DNA from: Staphylococcus saprophyticus subsp. saprophyticus ATCC 15305 = NCTC 7292
GTDB taxonomy: Bacteria; Bacillota; Bacilli; Staphylococcales; Staphylococcaceae
NCBI RefSeq assembly: GCF_000010125.1
Contig: NC_007350.1
Location: forward strand, 372,001-436,000
Direction: 5' to 3'
Length of the DNA: 64,000 nt
Of the stretch, positions 27,165-36,264 are shown in pieces. A program made the translations under genes and the position numbers. The notes beneath the pieces are model-generated. The model worked only from the letters and a program-made list of their open reading frames with translations, had not been told where the DNA came from and ran no database searches. Every line of letters starts with the position of its first letter. The stretch's first letter is position 1.

Positions 27165-28456
27165 TTGGATACTTCAAGTAATAGCGTGAGAGAAAAGACT
27201 TGGATGGGAGTACCGAGAATCATATTTGCAGCGCTCATTGCAATATTCATTTTCATGACAGGTGATGGCATCGAACAAGCATTTTTATCAAAAAACATTG
27301 TTGATTTAGGTTTTTCAAGCGGACAAGCATCACTTGTATTCACAGTATATGGTGTCATGGTAGTCGTCGGTTCATGGTTAGCGCAGTTTTATCAGATGTC
27401 TATGGTCCGAGAAAAGTGATGGTTCTAGGAACAGTTATTTGGTTAGTATTTCACATATTATTTTTAGTTTTTGGGCTTGGTTTAGAAAATTACAGTATGA
27501 TGTTGCTCATGTACGGTATTAGAGGATTAGGTTATCCTTTATTTTTATATGGATTTTTAGTGTGGGTAACATATATTACGAATAAAGCGCGGTTGGCAAC
27601 TGCTATAGGTTGGTTCTGGGCAATGTTCTCAGTAGGTATGGGTGTGATTGGTACATATTTACCAAGCTTTACTATCCCTCATATAGGATTTATGGGCACA
27701 CTTTGGATGTCTGTCATCTGGATCGGGGTAGGTGGATTAATTGCATTCTATGTCGTTGGCAAGAGAAATATTAAACCTAATGTGGATAAGCCTATTAAAG
27801 AAAGATATGTAAAAGTACTTAAAGAAGTGGGGATTGTCTATAAAAATCCAGATATTATTAAAGTGTTTGTAGTTAGGATTATTAATCAGCTTTCTCTATT
27901 TGGATTAGTCGTTATTTCCCCTGTTTTATTTACAGATACGATTGGTTTTACAATGCAACAATGGCTATGGACATGGGGAACGATGCATATTACTTGTATT
28001 GTAGGAGATGTCGTATGGGGTATTGTAGCGGATAAGATTGGATGGAAACGCCAAGTCATGTTATTTGGTTGTATAGGATGTGGCATTACAACGTTACTTT
28101 TCTATTATTTACCAATATTGAGTGGAGATATATTTGCTATTGCTATTTTATGTGCAGTGTTATTTGGTATTACGCAGTCAGCATTTGTTCCAATTTTTGC
28201 AATTTTTACTGCATTAGAACCTGAACATATTGGTGCAACGTTATCATCACATAATTTAGCTGCAGGTTTGAGTAATTTTGCTGCACCAGCCATTGCAACA
28301 CTGTTCTTACCAATATTTAATGAAGTTGGTGTCGTATGGGCATTTGCAATTTGTTATTTCGTGGGTGCAGTGATTACTTACTTTATAAAAGTACATCAAC
28401 CGGGTATAGATGATCGTAAAGTAACTGAAATGAATAAACAAACACAAACTAATTAG
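27165..28456 (+). pseudogene. MFS pentitol transporter with a -1 frameshift
   Basis: Two overlapping frames encode the parts of one major facilitator transporter of about 430 residues. The first runs from TTG at 27165 (AAAGGGGGAAAT upstream) through IFIFMTGDGIEQAFLSKNIV to GVMVVVGSWL. The second continues as SAVLSDVYGPRKVMVLG, the signature loop between helices 2 and 3 (G-x-L-x-D-x-x-G-x-R), and on to 28456 with ten more helices. Restoring one A near 27381 (TTAAGC) fuses the two frames without residue loss. No slippery heptamer is present, so programmed frameshifting is unlikely. All downstream residues are well conserved, pointing to a recent lesion or an assembly error. Context: first structural gene of the pentitol operon. 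Confidence 0.85.
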
Positions 28457-28472
28457 TAAAGGAATGATTTTA

Positions 28473-29957
28473 GTGGAAGAGGTCGTTCTAGGTATCGATT
28501 TAGGTACAAGTGCAGTTAAAACAATCGCAGTTAATAGAGATGGGCAAGTAGTTGGTCAAATGAGTGAACCATTGACATTAATTCAAACTGAACCTGGTTA
28601 TAATGAACAAGATCCAGATTCGTGGGTTGAAGCGGTTATGAAAAGCATTAAAGAACTGCTTAAGTTAGATGAGTTGAAAAATAAAAAAATATCTGGCGCA
28701 TCGTTCTCCGGACAGATGCATGGATTAGTAGCACTGAATCACCAAGGCGAACCAATTAGAAATGCAATCTTATGGAATGACACAAGAACGACACAACAAT
28801 GCCAATCAATCAAAAATCAGTTTGGAGAAACATTGCTGAAAAATCCAATACTAGAAGGATTTACTTTACCTAAATTATTGTGGCTACAAGAGAATGAACC
28901 AACACATTGGCAAGCATTAGATGTGTTTTTACTACCTAAAGATTATGTTAGATACAAAATGACTGGTGATATTTCAATGGAATATAGTGATGCTGCAGGT
29001 ACGTTATTATTGAATACAGATACAAAGCAATGGGATACACGAGTAGGTGAACAATTAGCAATAGGTGATATATATCCTAAGTTAATTAATTCGCATGATT
29101 TTGTTGGTAATTTAACAGAAGATGTAAAAGCAGCATTAGGGCTTGATAATGATGTCGCTGTATTTGCTGGCGGAGCTGATAACGCTTGTGGCGCCTTAGG
29201 AGCAGGGGTTATAAATGAAGCACAGGCTTTATGCAGTATAGGAACGTCTGGTGTTGTATTAACTTGCTCACAAGAAAATGAAAAATCATTAGGAAACAAT
29301 ATACATTATTTTAATCATGCATTGCCTCAAATGACATATACAATGGGGGTGACTTTGAGTGCAGGAGATAGCTTGAATTGGTTAAAACGTACAATGTTTG
29401 ATGATGAATCCTTTGATGATATTGTGCAACAGGCTGCCGAATCTCAAATTGGTGCCAATGGTTTACTATTTGCCCCATATTTACAAGGTGAACGTACACC
29501 TCATGGTGATGCATATATAAGAGGCAGCTTTATTGGTTTAAGTAGTAATACAGTTAAGGCTGATTTTGCACGAGCAACAATTGAAGGGATCACATACTCG
29601 CTTTATGAATCGTATCGATACATGATGCAAGCGAACAGTAACAGTAATCGTGTTATTTCGATTGGTGGAGGATCTAAAAGTAATTTTTGGTTACAGCTTC
29701 AAGCTGACGTCTTTAACGCAGAGGTCACACCTTTGAAATATGAAGAGGGACCAGGTATGGGTGCAGCAATGCTGGCAGCTTATGGATTGGGTTGGTTTAA
29801 ATCTATGGAAGACTGTGTAGATGCTTTTATTGAATATGATAAAACGTATTATCCAAACCTGGAAAACCATAAAAAATATGAACAGTATTATAACGTTTAT
29901 AGACAAATTTATGAACAAACACAGACATTAACGCAACAATTATTAACTATTAAATAA
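28473..29957 (+). CDS. xylB: Xylulokinase
   Basis: A 494-residue FGGY carbohydrate kinase that phosphorylates D-xylulose to xylulose 5-phosphate. GIDLGTSAVKTIAVN at the N terminus is the phosphate-1 motif, SGQMHGLVALN near residue 76 and the WNDTRT segment near 100 are characteristic of xylulokinases, and the late FGGY signature and ATP motif ISIGGGSKSNFWLQLQADV occur near 390. I use the GTG at 28473 with AAAGGA about 9 bases upstream; the ATG at 28464 is too close to the ribosome site. It follows the transporter by 16 bases and precedes the polyol dehydrogenase by 18, in one operon. Confidence 0.9.
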   Translation: MEEVVLGIDLGTSAVKTIAVNRDGQVVGQMSEPLTLIQTEPGYNEQDPDSWVEAVMKSIKELLKLDELKNKKISGASFSGQMHGLVALNHQGEPIRNAILWNDTRTTQQCQSIKNQFGETLLKNPILEGFTLPKLLWLQENEPTHWQALDVFLLPKDYVRYKMTGDISMEYSDAAGTLLLNTDTKQWDTRVGEQLAIGDIYPKLINSHDFVGNLTEDVKAALGLDNDVAVFAGGADNACGALGAGVINEAQALCSIGTSGVVLTCSQENEKSLGNNIHYFNHALPQMTYTMGVTLSAGDSLNWLKRTMFDDESFDDIVQQAAESQIGANGLLFAPYLQGERTPHGDAYIRGSFIGLSSNTVKADFARATIEGITYSLYESYRYMMQANSNSNRVISIGGGSKSNFWLQLQADVFNAEVTPLKYEEGPGMGAAMLAAYGLGWFKSMEDCVDAFIEYDKTYYPNLENHKKYEQYYNVYRQIYEQTQTLTQQLLTIK

Positions 29958-29975
29958 TATAGGAGGAGTACAATT

Positions 29976-31046
29976 ATGGAAAAAAATATACCAGAAACAA
30001 TGAATATCTCATTATTAAATAAGCCATTTGATATGGAAATGAAAGAAGTTAAAGTGCCGAAGATAGGCGCAACAGATGTCTTGGTAAAAGTGATGGCTGT
30101 AGGGGTATGTGGCTCAGACGTACATTATTATGAGCACGGACGTGTAGGTGAATTTGTAGTTGAAAAACCTCTCATTCTAGGACATGAGTGTTCAGGTGTA
30201 GTGACCGATGTAGGTAGTAATGTAACAAGATTTAAAGTCGGGGATAGAGTAGCGATTGAACCTGGTGTGCCTTGTGGTGAATGCGAGTATTGTAAATCAG
30301 GAAAATACAATCTATGTCCGGATGTAGAATTTCTTGCAACACCGCCAGTTGACGGTGCATTTAGTCAATATATCAGCCATCCTGAGGGCTTTTTATTCCA
30401 TATACCAGAAGCATTATCATACGAAGAGGCAACCCTTAATGAACCATTTTCTGTAGGTGTGCAAGCTTGTAAAAGAGCCAATGTTCAACCAGGCTCAACA
30501 GTGGTTATTATGGGAATGGGACCAGTAGGGCTCATGGCAGTTGTGGCAGCCAAGGCATTTGGTGCTACAAAAATTATTGTATCTGATCTTGAAAAAATAC
30601 GTCTAGACGAAGCATTAAAATTAGGTGCAACACATGCAATTAATATTAAAGAAGAAGGTGTGGCTACACGAATTAATGAAATTACAAAAGGTAAAGGTGT
30701 TAATTATGCATTTGAGACAGCGGGTAACCCAATTGCTCTACAAAATGCTTTAGCTGCTTTAAACAATGGTGGTACATTAGCTATTGTTGGTTTACCTCAA
30801 CAAGAAAATATTGAGTTAAACATTCCTTTTATAGCAAATCATGAAATCAATATTGTAGGTATTTTTAGATACGCAAATACGTATGATATGGGTCTAGAAA
30901 TGTTGGCGTCCACATCAGCAGATTTAAACACGATGTTCACGGATGCTTATGATTTAAATGAGGCAAAAGAAGCGATGGAACAGGCGAGAACGAATAAGAG
31001 TGGATCATTAAAAGTAATGGTTTATCCTAATGGTAAACCTGAATAA
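29976..31046 (+). CDS. Zinc-dependent polyol dehydrogenase, xylitol/sorbitol type
   Basis: A 356-residue medium-chain dehydrogenase of the sorbitol/xylitol dehydrogenase group that oxidises a polyol to a ketose with NAD. VCGSDVHYYEHGRVG near residue 46 has the catalytic zinc Cys and the conserved Tyr, LGHECSGVV near 69 the zinc His and Glu, and GECEYCKSGKYNLCPDV near 98 four cysteines of the structural zinc site. GMGPVGLMAVVAAKAFG near 185 is the NAD loop. An excellent AGGAGGAG precedes the ATG. With xylulokinase, the product is most simply D-xylulose, so the substrate is xylitol or D-arabitol. Which one cannot be decided by eye. Confidence 0.86.
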   Translation: MEKNIPETMNISLLNKPFDMEMKEVKVPKIGATDVLVKVMAVGVCGSDVHYYEHGRVGEFVVEKPLILGHECSGVVTDVGSNVTRFKVGDRVAIEPGVPCGECEYCKSGKYNLCPDVEFLATPPVDGAFSQYISHPEGFLFHIPEALSYEEATLNEPFSVGVQACKRANVQPGSTVVIMGMGPVGLMAVVAAKAFGATKIIVSDLEKIRLDEALKLGATHAINIKEEGVATRINEITKGKGVNYAFETAGNPIALQNALAALNNGGTLAIVGLPQQENIELNIPFIANHEINIVGIFRYANTYDMGLEMLASTSADLNTMFTDAYDLNEAKEAMEQARTNKSGSLKVMVYPNGKPE

Positions 31047-31062
31047 ATTGATTATAAATAGA

Positions 31063-31104
31063 AGAACTAAAGTCACAGCCTGAATGTGACTTTAGTTCTC
31101 TTTT
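31063..31104 (+). terminator. Terminator of the pentitol operon
   Basis: Arms AGAACTAAAGTCACA (31063-31077) and TGTGACTTTAGTTCT (31085-31099) pair perfectly over 15 bases around a 7-base loop and are followed by CTTTTT. Confidence 0.9.
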
Positions 31105-31550
31105 TAATGCACACACAATTAAGCGCACATTTTAAGAATGTAGTTTTATATCATAGATTAAAATGGGTGCATAAAGTTTAATTCTGGGAATGGAATATAA
31201 CTATGATAATTAACGGCACATCACAAGCCTCGATATAAACACACACATTCTATATGAATATTATATAACTTATAATGTATCTTTACAATATTAAATCAAA
31301 AACATTTTAAAGATAAAACGATTTTAATTGCGATAAATACTAATTACTGCTATAAAGTATTCATGATGACGTCGCATTATCATTAAGTGCACGTTTATTT
31401 GCTTTATATATATAAAGCGATTGATTTATATATGAAGATTAGAGAAGAAATGATTAAAAATAAAGTGAATAATCCATTGAATACTGAATTACTAAAAATA
31501 TTAACAAAAGTAATCTGACTCAGGGCCATTAGAAAAACAGAACCGGTTGT
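31105..31550. other. 446-base gap without a recognised gene
   Basis: AT-rich sequence. A 28-codon plus-strand frame at 31432-31518 has no ribosome site and no recognisable product. The right end, near 31515-31548, has the segment GGGCCATTAGAAAAACAGAACCGGTT immediately 3' of the small membrane peptide gene and may belong to that gene's transcript. Otherwise nothing stands out. Confidence 0.4.
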
Positions 31551-31658
31551 TTAAATTTCAAGTAAGTCGAATGAAAATAGTAGGATTGCAATGATTATTA
31601 AATAACCCAGTGCTATGAAGAACAAGTTTAATAAATCTACCAGAAAAAGTTTTTTCAT
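31551..31658 (-). CDS. 35-residue hydrophobic membrane peptide, possible type I toxin
   Basis: A 35-residue frame with a strong AAAAAGGAGG ribosome site 9 bases before the ATG at 31658. The peptide has an N-terminal MKKLF, one continuous hydrophobic helix (residues 9-32, including ALGYLIIIAILLFSFDL) and an acidic end. Upstream on the same strand is TATAAT (31701-31706 reversed) within the palindrome GATTATATAATC, with TTAAAA 18 bases before. Size, helix and isolated intergenic position resemble type I toxin peptides such as Fst-like or holin-like families, but I see no sequence match to a named one. An antisense RNA has not been demonstrated. Confidence 0.5.
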   Translation of the reverse strand: MKKLFLVDLLNLFFIALGYLIIIAILLFSFDLLEI

Positions 31659-31920
31659 ATCAACCAGCCTCCTTTTTACTATGCTATAACCGTTTTAAGA
31701 TTATATAATCTGCATAGGTGCAATTTTAAAAATTCTTAATATTTAGCATGTTAACTATAATTAAAGTGTTTATATGAATCGAATGATTGAAGACATTAAA
31801 AAATTTAATTAATTAGGTTTAGTAAGCTATATATAGAATTTGAGTAAAAACGGTTTTGATTGATTAAATTGGTGATAAATAGTAAGTAAGGTTGATTTTT
31901 GGATGAAGGGGAGGTTAATG

Positions 31921-32595
31921 ATGTATAAAGCGATTATTTTTGATGTGTATGGCACTATTTTTGATATATCTTCACTTGAAAAGCATATGGACCAATTTGA
32001 TGAAGCGCAAGCATCTTCTATCTCACAATTATGGAGAAAAACACAATTACAACATATGTTTTTAAAACAAATTATGCAACGTTATATCACTTTTGATGAT
32101 TTAACTAAAGATGCTTTGCGATATACGTTAGATGAACACAAAGTACAATATAATAGAGAAGATATTAATCAATTGTTTGATGCTTTTTTAGATCTAGACT
32201 ATTTTAAAGAAATACCAAGAGTATTTTCGGATTTAAAAGCTAAAAATATAGATATAGGTGTGCTATCGAATGGTAATGATAGCATGTTAATGCCTTTAGT
32301 TGATAATTCGAAAATCAGTGAATATATTGACACTGTCATGAGTGTGGACGAAATTAAACAGTATAAACCAAGTCCTGCGAGCTATGCTTTAATATTAAAT
32401 TATTATCATTTGACTAGAGAAGAGATTTTATTTGTTTCCTCAAATTCATGGGATATTACAGGTGCTGCAAACTTTGGTTTTGATACCGTTTGGATAAATC
32501 GTGACAAAGTACAATTCGATTATAATGGCCAATCTCCTACGATGACTGTGAGCAATCTTAATGAGTTAGTTAAATGGTTAGAAATGAATAAATAA
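31921..32595 (+). CDS. Haloacid dehalogenase type II family hydrolase
   Basis: A 224-residue HAD superfamily hydrolase. Motif I is FDVYGTIFD (nucleophile Asp, residues 8-16), motif II VLSNGND near 115 and motif III and IV are KPSPASYAL and SSNSWDITGA near 150-185, an arrangement seen in L-2-haloacid dehalogenases (SSNSWD motif). The ATG at 31921 has AAGGGGAGG 6 bases upstream; earlier ATG codons at 31903 and 31918 are too close to or overlap it. The substrate may be a 2-haloacid or a phosphorylated metabolite. The downstream hairpin at 32715-32753 ends the unit. Confidence 0.82.
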   Translation: MYKAIIFDVYGTIFDISSLEKHMDQFDEAQASSISQLWRKTQLQHMFLKQIMQRYITFDDLTKDALRYTLDEHKVQYNREDINQLFDAFLDLDYFKEIPRVFSDLKAKNIDIGVLSNGNDSMLMPLVDNSKISEYIDTVMSVDEIKQYKPSPASYALILNYYHLTREEILFVSSNSWDITGAANFGFDTVWINRDKVQFDYNGQSPTMTVSNLNELVKWLEMNK

Positions 32596-32714
32596 TAAAA
32601 TAACATTGTGAAGTTTAGTGAAAATTTTGGATTACTTTATGTTGATAGTTGTTATAAGTGAATTTAATATTGACTGAAGAAGAAATAAACTCTATACCCA
32701 TTGCCAAATAGAAA

Positions 32715-32753
32715 AAGAGCTTGAGCCACTTATTTGTGTCCCAAGCTCTTTTA
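32715..32753. terminator. Bidirectional terminator, member of the dispersed hairpin family
   Basis: Arms AAGAGCTTGAGCCAC (32715-32729) and GTGTCCCAAGCTCTT (32736-32750) pair with one mismatch and are followed by TTA on the plus strand and by a T run on the minus strand. It separates the convergent HAD hydrolase and M20 genes. In reverse complement it has the GGGACACAAAT form of the family loop. Confidence 0.8.
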
Positions 32754-32784
32754 GTACATCTTGTATTAAAAACAATATATTAGA

Positions 32785-33939
32785 TTATTTAAAGTCATTC
32801 AAATATTGTGGAAGCATTTGTGTGTAAAGATCAATGAATGTTAAGTACGTATCTTTATATACATATTCGTCAACTTGATGCGCTTGTCCTGTTTCACCTG
32901 GACCATACATAACAAATGAGAAATCTTCACCTTTATCTTTCATTAAATAAGACGCATCAGTAGTTGCTGTAGAAGACGTAACATCTAAATCTCTGTTGAA
33001 ATATTCATCGCCTAAAGATTTTGCTAATTTTAAGAATTCATTGTCACCAGTCGTATATACTGGATCACGATTAACATAAGGATTAACAGTAATATCGGCG
33101 TTATCTTCTTTTTCTTTTATACTGTTGAATAAGCTTTCGAATTTTTTATTATCATATGCAGGAATGGTACGCATATTAAATAATGATTCTGCGTATTCAG
33201 GAATGGAATTCACTTGATCGCCACCATTGATAATCGTTGAATTCATTGTAGGTGTACCTAAAAGTTTACTACGAACATCTACTTTATTATATTCAACATT
33301 TAAATAGTGAATAAAATCAACGAGTGGATTAATAGCATTAAATCCAAGTTCTGGCATTGAACTATGTGCGGATTTACCTTTTGAAATCACTTGGATATCC
33401 ATCGTACCTTTGTGAGTATAAACAATACCATCTTGTGAAGGCTCAGCAATTAATAATGCTTCAACGTCATCCATATAACCTTTTTCATGCAATAAAGCAG
33501 CTCCATTACTCGTTACTTCTTCACCAGCAGTTGCCATAAAGCGAATGGTACCTTGATTTAATGTACCTGCTTTTTTAATTTCTATTAAACTAATAGCGAG
33601 TGCTGCCAACCCTGATTTCATATCAGCAGAACCATGGCCGTGTAATCTACCCTGATCATCTTCTGTTAATTTAAATGGATCATAGTTCCATTGCTCTGTA
33701 TCACCTGTTGTAACGACATCCATATGTCCTGAAACTCCAACCACAGGTTTGCCACTTCCAATTTCAGCCACCAAGTTTGCACGTGAAGATTCATCTTCTA
33801 ATATTTCGGAATTAATATCATATTATTTAAATAGTTTTTGTAAATAATGTGCAACATCTAACTCTTTTTCATTTACGGATTGAATTTCAATGATGTCTGA
33901 TAATATTTTCACGCGTTCTTCATTAGATAATACTGACAT
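32785..33939 (-). pseudogene. M20 metallopeptidase (ArgE/DapE type) broken by an early in-frame stop
   Basis: The frame from ATG 33939 reads SVLSNEERVKILSDIIEIQS and is a close paralogue of the intact gene at 6537-7694. TAA at 33823-33825 (codon 39, after LQKLFK) interrupts it; the same frame resumes with YDINSEILEDE and RANLVAEIG and continues intact to 32785, 384 codons in all. Catalytic motifs are present after the stop: SGHMDVVTTGD, HGHGSADMKSG, TAGEEV and HQVDEYV. A TTG at 33774 could restart translation but would remove the first beta strands, so product is unlikely to be functional. A single change of CAA or AAA would make the TAA. Confidence 0.85.
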
Positions 33940-34039
33940 GTAAACACTCTTTCAATTGATATATATACAGTACTATATACCACTAACATGCATTTTTAAA
34001 ACGCATAGGAGAAGTGAGTTGATGTCGTAATGACGTGTT

Positions 34040-34531
34040 TTATTTGCTTAAGTCAAGTTGATAAAATGCAAGATCTAACCATTTATCGAACTTATAACCA
34101 ACATTTTGTATCGTACCTGAGTGTTGGAAATCGAATTTTTTATGCAAATAAATACTATTGTCGTTTGTAGCATCAATACCTGCAACGAGTGTCTTATAAC
34201 CTTCAACCTGAGCATGATTTATAAGTTGTTTGAGTAGTTGTGAAGCGATGCCTTTACCTCTATGATGTTCATTTACGTATATAGAATGTTCAATTGAGTA
34301 TTGGTATGCAGGCCAATCACGGAAAGACCCATAAGTAGCAAATGCAACAGCTTCACCTTGTTCTTCGAAAACAAAAATAGGTTCATTATTTTGAGATTTA
34401 TTTTCAAACCAAATTTCACGTGATGCTAAGGTCTGTGGCTTATACGAGTATACTGCAGTTGTATTTAAAATTGCATCATTATATATATCTAAAATATTTG
34501 GCAAATCACTTTTAGTAGCATGTCTTATCAT
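34040..34531 (-). CDS. GNAT acetyltransferase, phosphinothricin acetyltransferase-like
   Basis: A 163-residue GCN5-related acetyltransferase of the Pat/MnaT group. IRHATKSDLPNILDIYNDAILNTTAVYS at the N terminus is typical of that group, and SIYVNEHHRGKGIASQLLKQLI near residues 84-105 is the acetyl-CoA loop (R-G-K-G-I-A). Members acetylate small amines such as phosphinothricin or methionine sulfoximine and may serve general detoxification. The ATG at 34531 has AAAGGATGG upstream. It is monocistronic between an M20 pseudogene and srtA. Confidence 0.83.
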   Translation of the reverse strand: MIRHATKSDLPNILDIYNDAILNTTAVYSYKPQTLASREIWFENKSQNNEPIFVFEEQGEAVAFATYGSFRDWPAYQYSIEHSIYVNEHHRGKGIASQLLKQLINHAQVEGYKTLVAGIDATNDNSIYLHKKFDFQHSGTIQNVGYKFDKWLDLAFYQLDLSK

Positions 34532-34753
34532 TATATGACCATCCTTTGTTTTTACTATGTTTCAAATTAAATAATAAAATCATTAAATACCTCAGTGCAA
34601 AATTTAGCAAATGTATGTTATAAAAGTTAACATTTAGTAGCATTATACTTCTTTTGGTATAGTTAGATTAAGGTACATCATACATTATAAGTTGTGCTAT
34701 ACTTATTTATAATATTTGAAGAAAAGATGATTTGGAAAAGGAGTTACACGTGT

Positions 34754-35353
34754 ATGAAAAAATGGGGGAATCGACTCATTACCTTAATTGGTGTGCTATT
34801 CATATTAGCAGCGATTTATTTATTCGCTAAACCGCATATTGACCAGTATTTACATGAAAAAGAAAGCGAAGAAAAAATAGAAACGTATGATAAAGATGCT
34901 GCAAATAAAAAAGAAAACAAACAGGAAATTCCAAAAGATAAATCTGAAATGGTGGGATACTTAACAGTCCCAGATGCAGAAATAAAGACGCCTGTTTATC
35001 CAGGACCGGCAACGCCTGAGCTGTTAGATAGAGGTGTTAGCTTTGCAGAAGCGGATGAGTCGCTAGATGATCAGAATATTGCCATTGCTGGTCATACTAA
35101 TATCGGATCGTCTGATTATCAATTTTCTAATTTAAAAGAAGCGAAAAAAGGCAGTGAAGTGCGCTTTAAAGTAGGCAATAAGAACAATGTCTATAAAATC
35201 ACAAAAATATTTGATGTCAAACCTGAAGATGTGCAAGTTTTAGATGAACACAAGTCTAGTAAAAAACAATTAACGTTAATTACTTGTGACAACTATAATG
35301 AACAAACAAATACTTGGGAAGATCGTAAAATATTTATAGCTGAAGCGGTATAA
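34754..35353 (+). CDS. srtA: Sortase A, housekeeping transpeptidase
   Basis: A 199-residue class A sortase that cleaves LPXTG signals and links surface proteins to peptidoglycan. Residues 6-25 are the membrane helix, 35-60 a charged stalk, and the remainder the beta-barrel. The catalytic triad is His114 (AGHTNIG), Cys178 (LITCDNY) and Arg191 (WEDRKIF). The ATG at 34754 with AAAAGGAG 10 bases upstream gives the expected MKKWGNRLITLIG start; upstream in-frame starts add no homology. Compared with Staphylococcus aureus SrtA it is about 7 residues shorter in the stalk and has a divergent loop, NIGSSDYQ, after the His. Confidence 0.95.
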   Translation: MKKWGNRLITLIGVLFILAAIYLFAKPHIDQYLHEKESEEKIETYDKDAANKKENKQEIPKDKSEMVGYLTVPDAEIKTPVYPGPATPELLDRGVSFAEADESLDDQNIAIAGHTNIGSSDYQFSNLKEAKKGSEVRFKVGNKNNVYKITKIFDVKPEDVQVLDEHKSSKKQLTLITCDNYNEQTNTWEDRKIFIAEAV

Positions 35354-35366
35354 GTTTAAATAAAAG

Positions 35367-35423
35367 ACCTTATCATAGAAATGATGACACGATACAGATC
35401 ATTCTTAAGATAAGGTTTTTTTT
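35367..35423. terminator. Terminator between srtA and nanE
   Basis: Outer arms ACCTTATC (35367-35374) and GATAAGGT (35409-35416) close a longer structure with an inner ATGAT/ATCAT stem, followed by TTTTTTT. It separates convergent srtA and nanE. Confidence 0.8.
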
Positions 35424-35429
35424 ATTGTA

Positions 35430-36098
35430 TTATTTATCAAAAGCATTGATAAAACGTTTTGTGATTTCTTTCGGTCTTGTTATCGCGCCACCTACAACAG
35501 TACAATGAACACCTAAATCTGTTACATCTTTAAACATTTCAGGTGTAATTACATTACCCTCAGCAATGACTTTAGCATTTACATGAGCCAAGACATCTTT
35601 TAAAAACTGATAGTTGTTTTCATATAAAATATGACCTTTTGTATATGACGTATACCCACGTAACGTAGTGCCGACATAGTCGAAACCAAGTTCATCTGCA
35701 TTTTTAGCTTCTTCAAGTGTAGAAATATCCGCCATAATTTCAACGTTTGGTGCTTTATTTCTTATATAGGATACAAGCTCTGATAATGATTCTTTAGGAC
35801 GAGTTTGTTTGGTTGCATCTAATGCGATGACTTCGCAGTTACTTTCAATTAATTCATCGATCTCTTTACTTGTAGCCGTGATGAAAACGTCAGAATGCGC
35901 ATAATCACGTTTTACTATTCCAATTACTGGTAAGTCGACTTCTTTTTTGATTTCAATAATGTCTGCTTTAGAATTCGCTCTGATACCAACGGCGCCACCT
36001 TCATATGCTGCTAAGGCCATTTTAGACATAATAAAAGATGAATGTAATGGTTCATCTGGTAATGCTTGGCACGATACGATTAATCCCTGTGGTAACAT
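35430..36098 (-). CDS. nanE: N-acetylmannosamine-6-phosphate 2-epimerase
   Basis: A 222-residue TIM-barrel enzyme that converts ManNAc 6-phosphate to GlcNAc 6-phosphate in sialic acid use. The N terminus [33 protein letters not shown] near residue 32, IVKRDY near 60 and [11 protein letters not shown] near 180 match NanE closely, with the conserved Lys of IGIVKRD and the Arg/Glu active-site residues. I use the ATG at 36098 with GGAGAG about 7 bases upstream; the ATG at 36113 adds five residues absent in relatives. It is divergent from nanR, so both are controlled from 36099-36264. Confidence 0.94.
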   Translation of the reverse strand: MLPQGLIVSCQALPDEPLHSSFIMSKMALAAYEGGAVGIRANSKADIIEIKKEVDLPVIGIVKRDYAHSDVFITATSKEIDELIESNCEVIALDATKQTRPKESLSELVSYIRNKAPNVEIMADISTLEEAKNADELGFDYVGTTLRGYTSYTKGHILYENNYQFLKDVLAHVNAKVIAEGNVITPEMFKDVTDLGVHCTVVGGAITRPKEITKRFINAFDK

Positions 36099-36201
36099 AA
36101 TTGCACTCTCCATAACTTTAGTAGATTTAATTGAATATTTATATTGTATTAGATTTGTATTTTCAATATAACACTAAGAAAATATTAATCAATGCATTTC
36201 G

Positions 36202-36230
36202 TTGTTATGAAAAACATTTTCATTTATAAT
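36202..36230 (+). promoter_or_regulatory. nanR promoter with NanR box in the spacer
   Basis: TTGTTA (36202-36207), a 17-base spacer and TATAAT (36225-36230). The palindrome TGAAAAACATTTTCA (36208-36222) fills the spacer. The same TGAAAA-N3-TTTTCA pattern occurs at 38094-38108 in the nanK-nanA gap, so it is the likely operator of the RpiR-type regulator NanR and allows autoregulation. Confidence 0.78.
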
Positions 36231-36264
36231 ATAATGAAATCAAAATTTGGAAGCAGGGGATTAT

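Noticed and set aside
27370..27420. Programmed -1 frameshift in the MFS gene
   Set aside because: There is no X-XXY-YYZ slippery heptamer and no downstream pseudoknot; a base deletion explains the pattern better.
31432..31518. 28-codon plus-strand frame in the 31 kb gap
   Set aside because: It lacks a ribosome site and recognisable features; likely chance.
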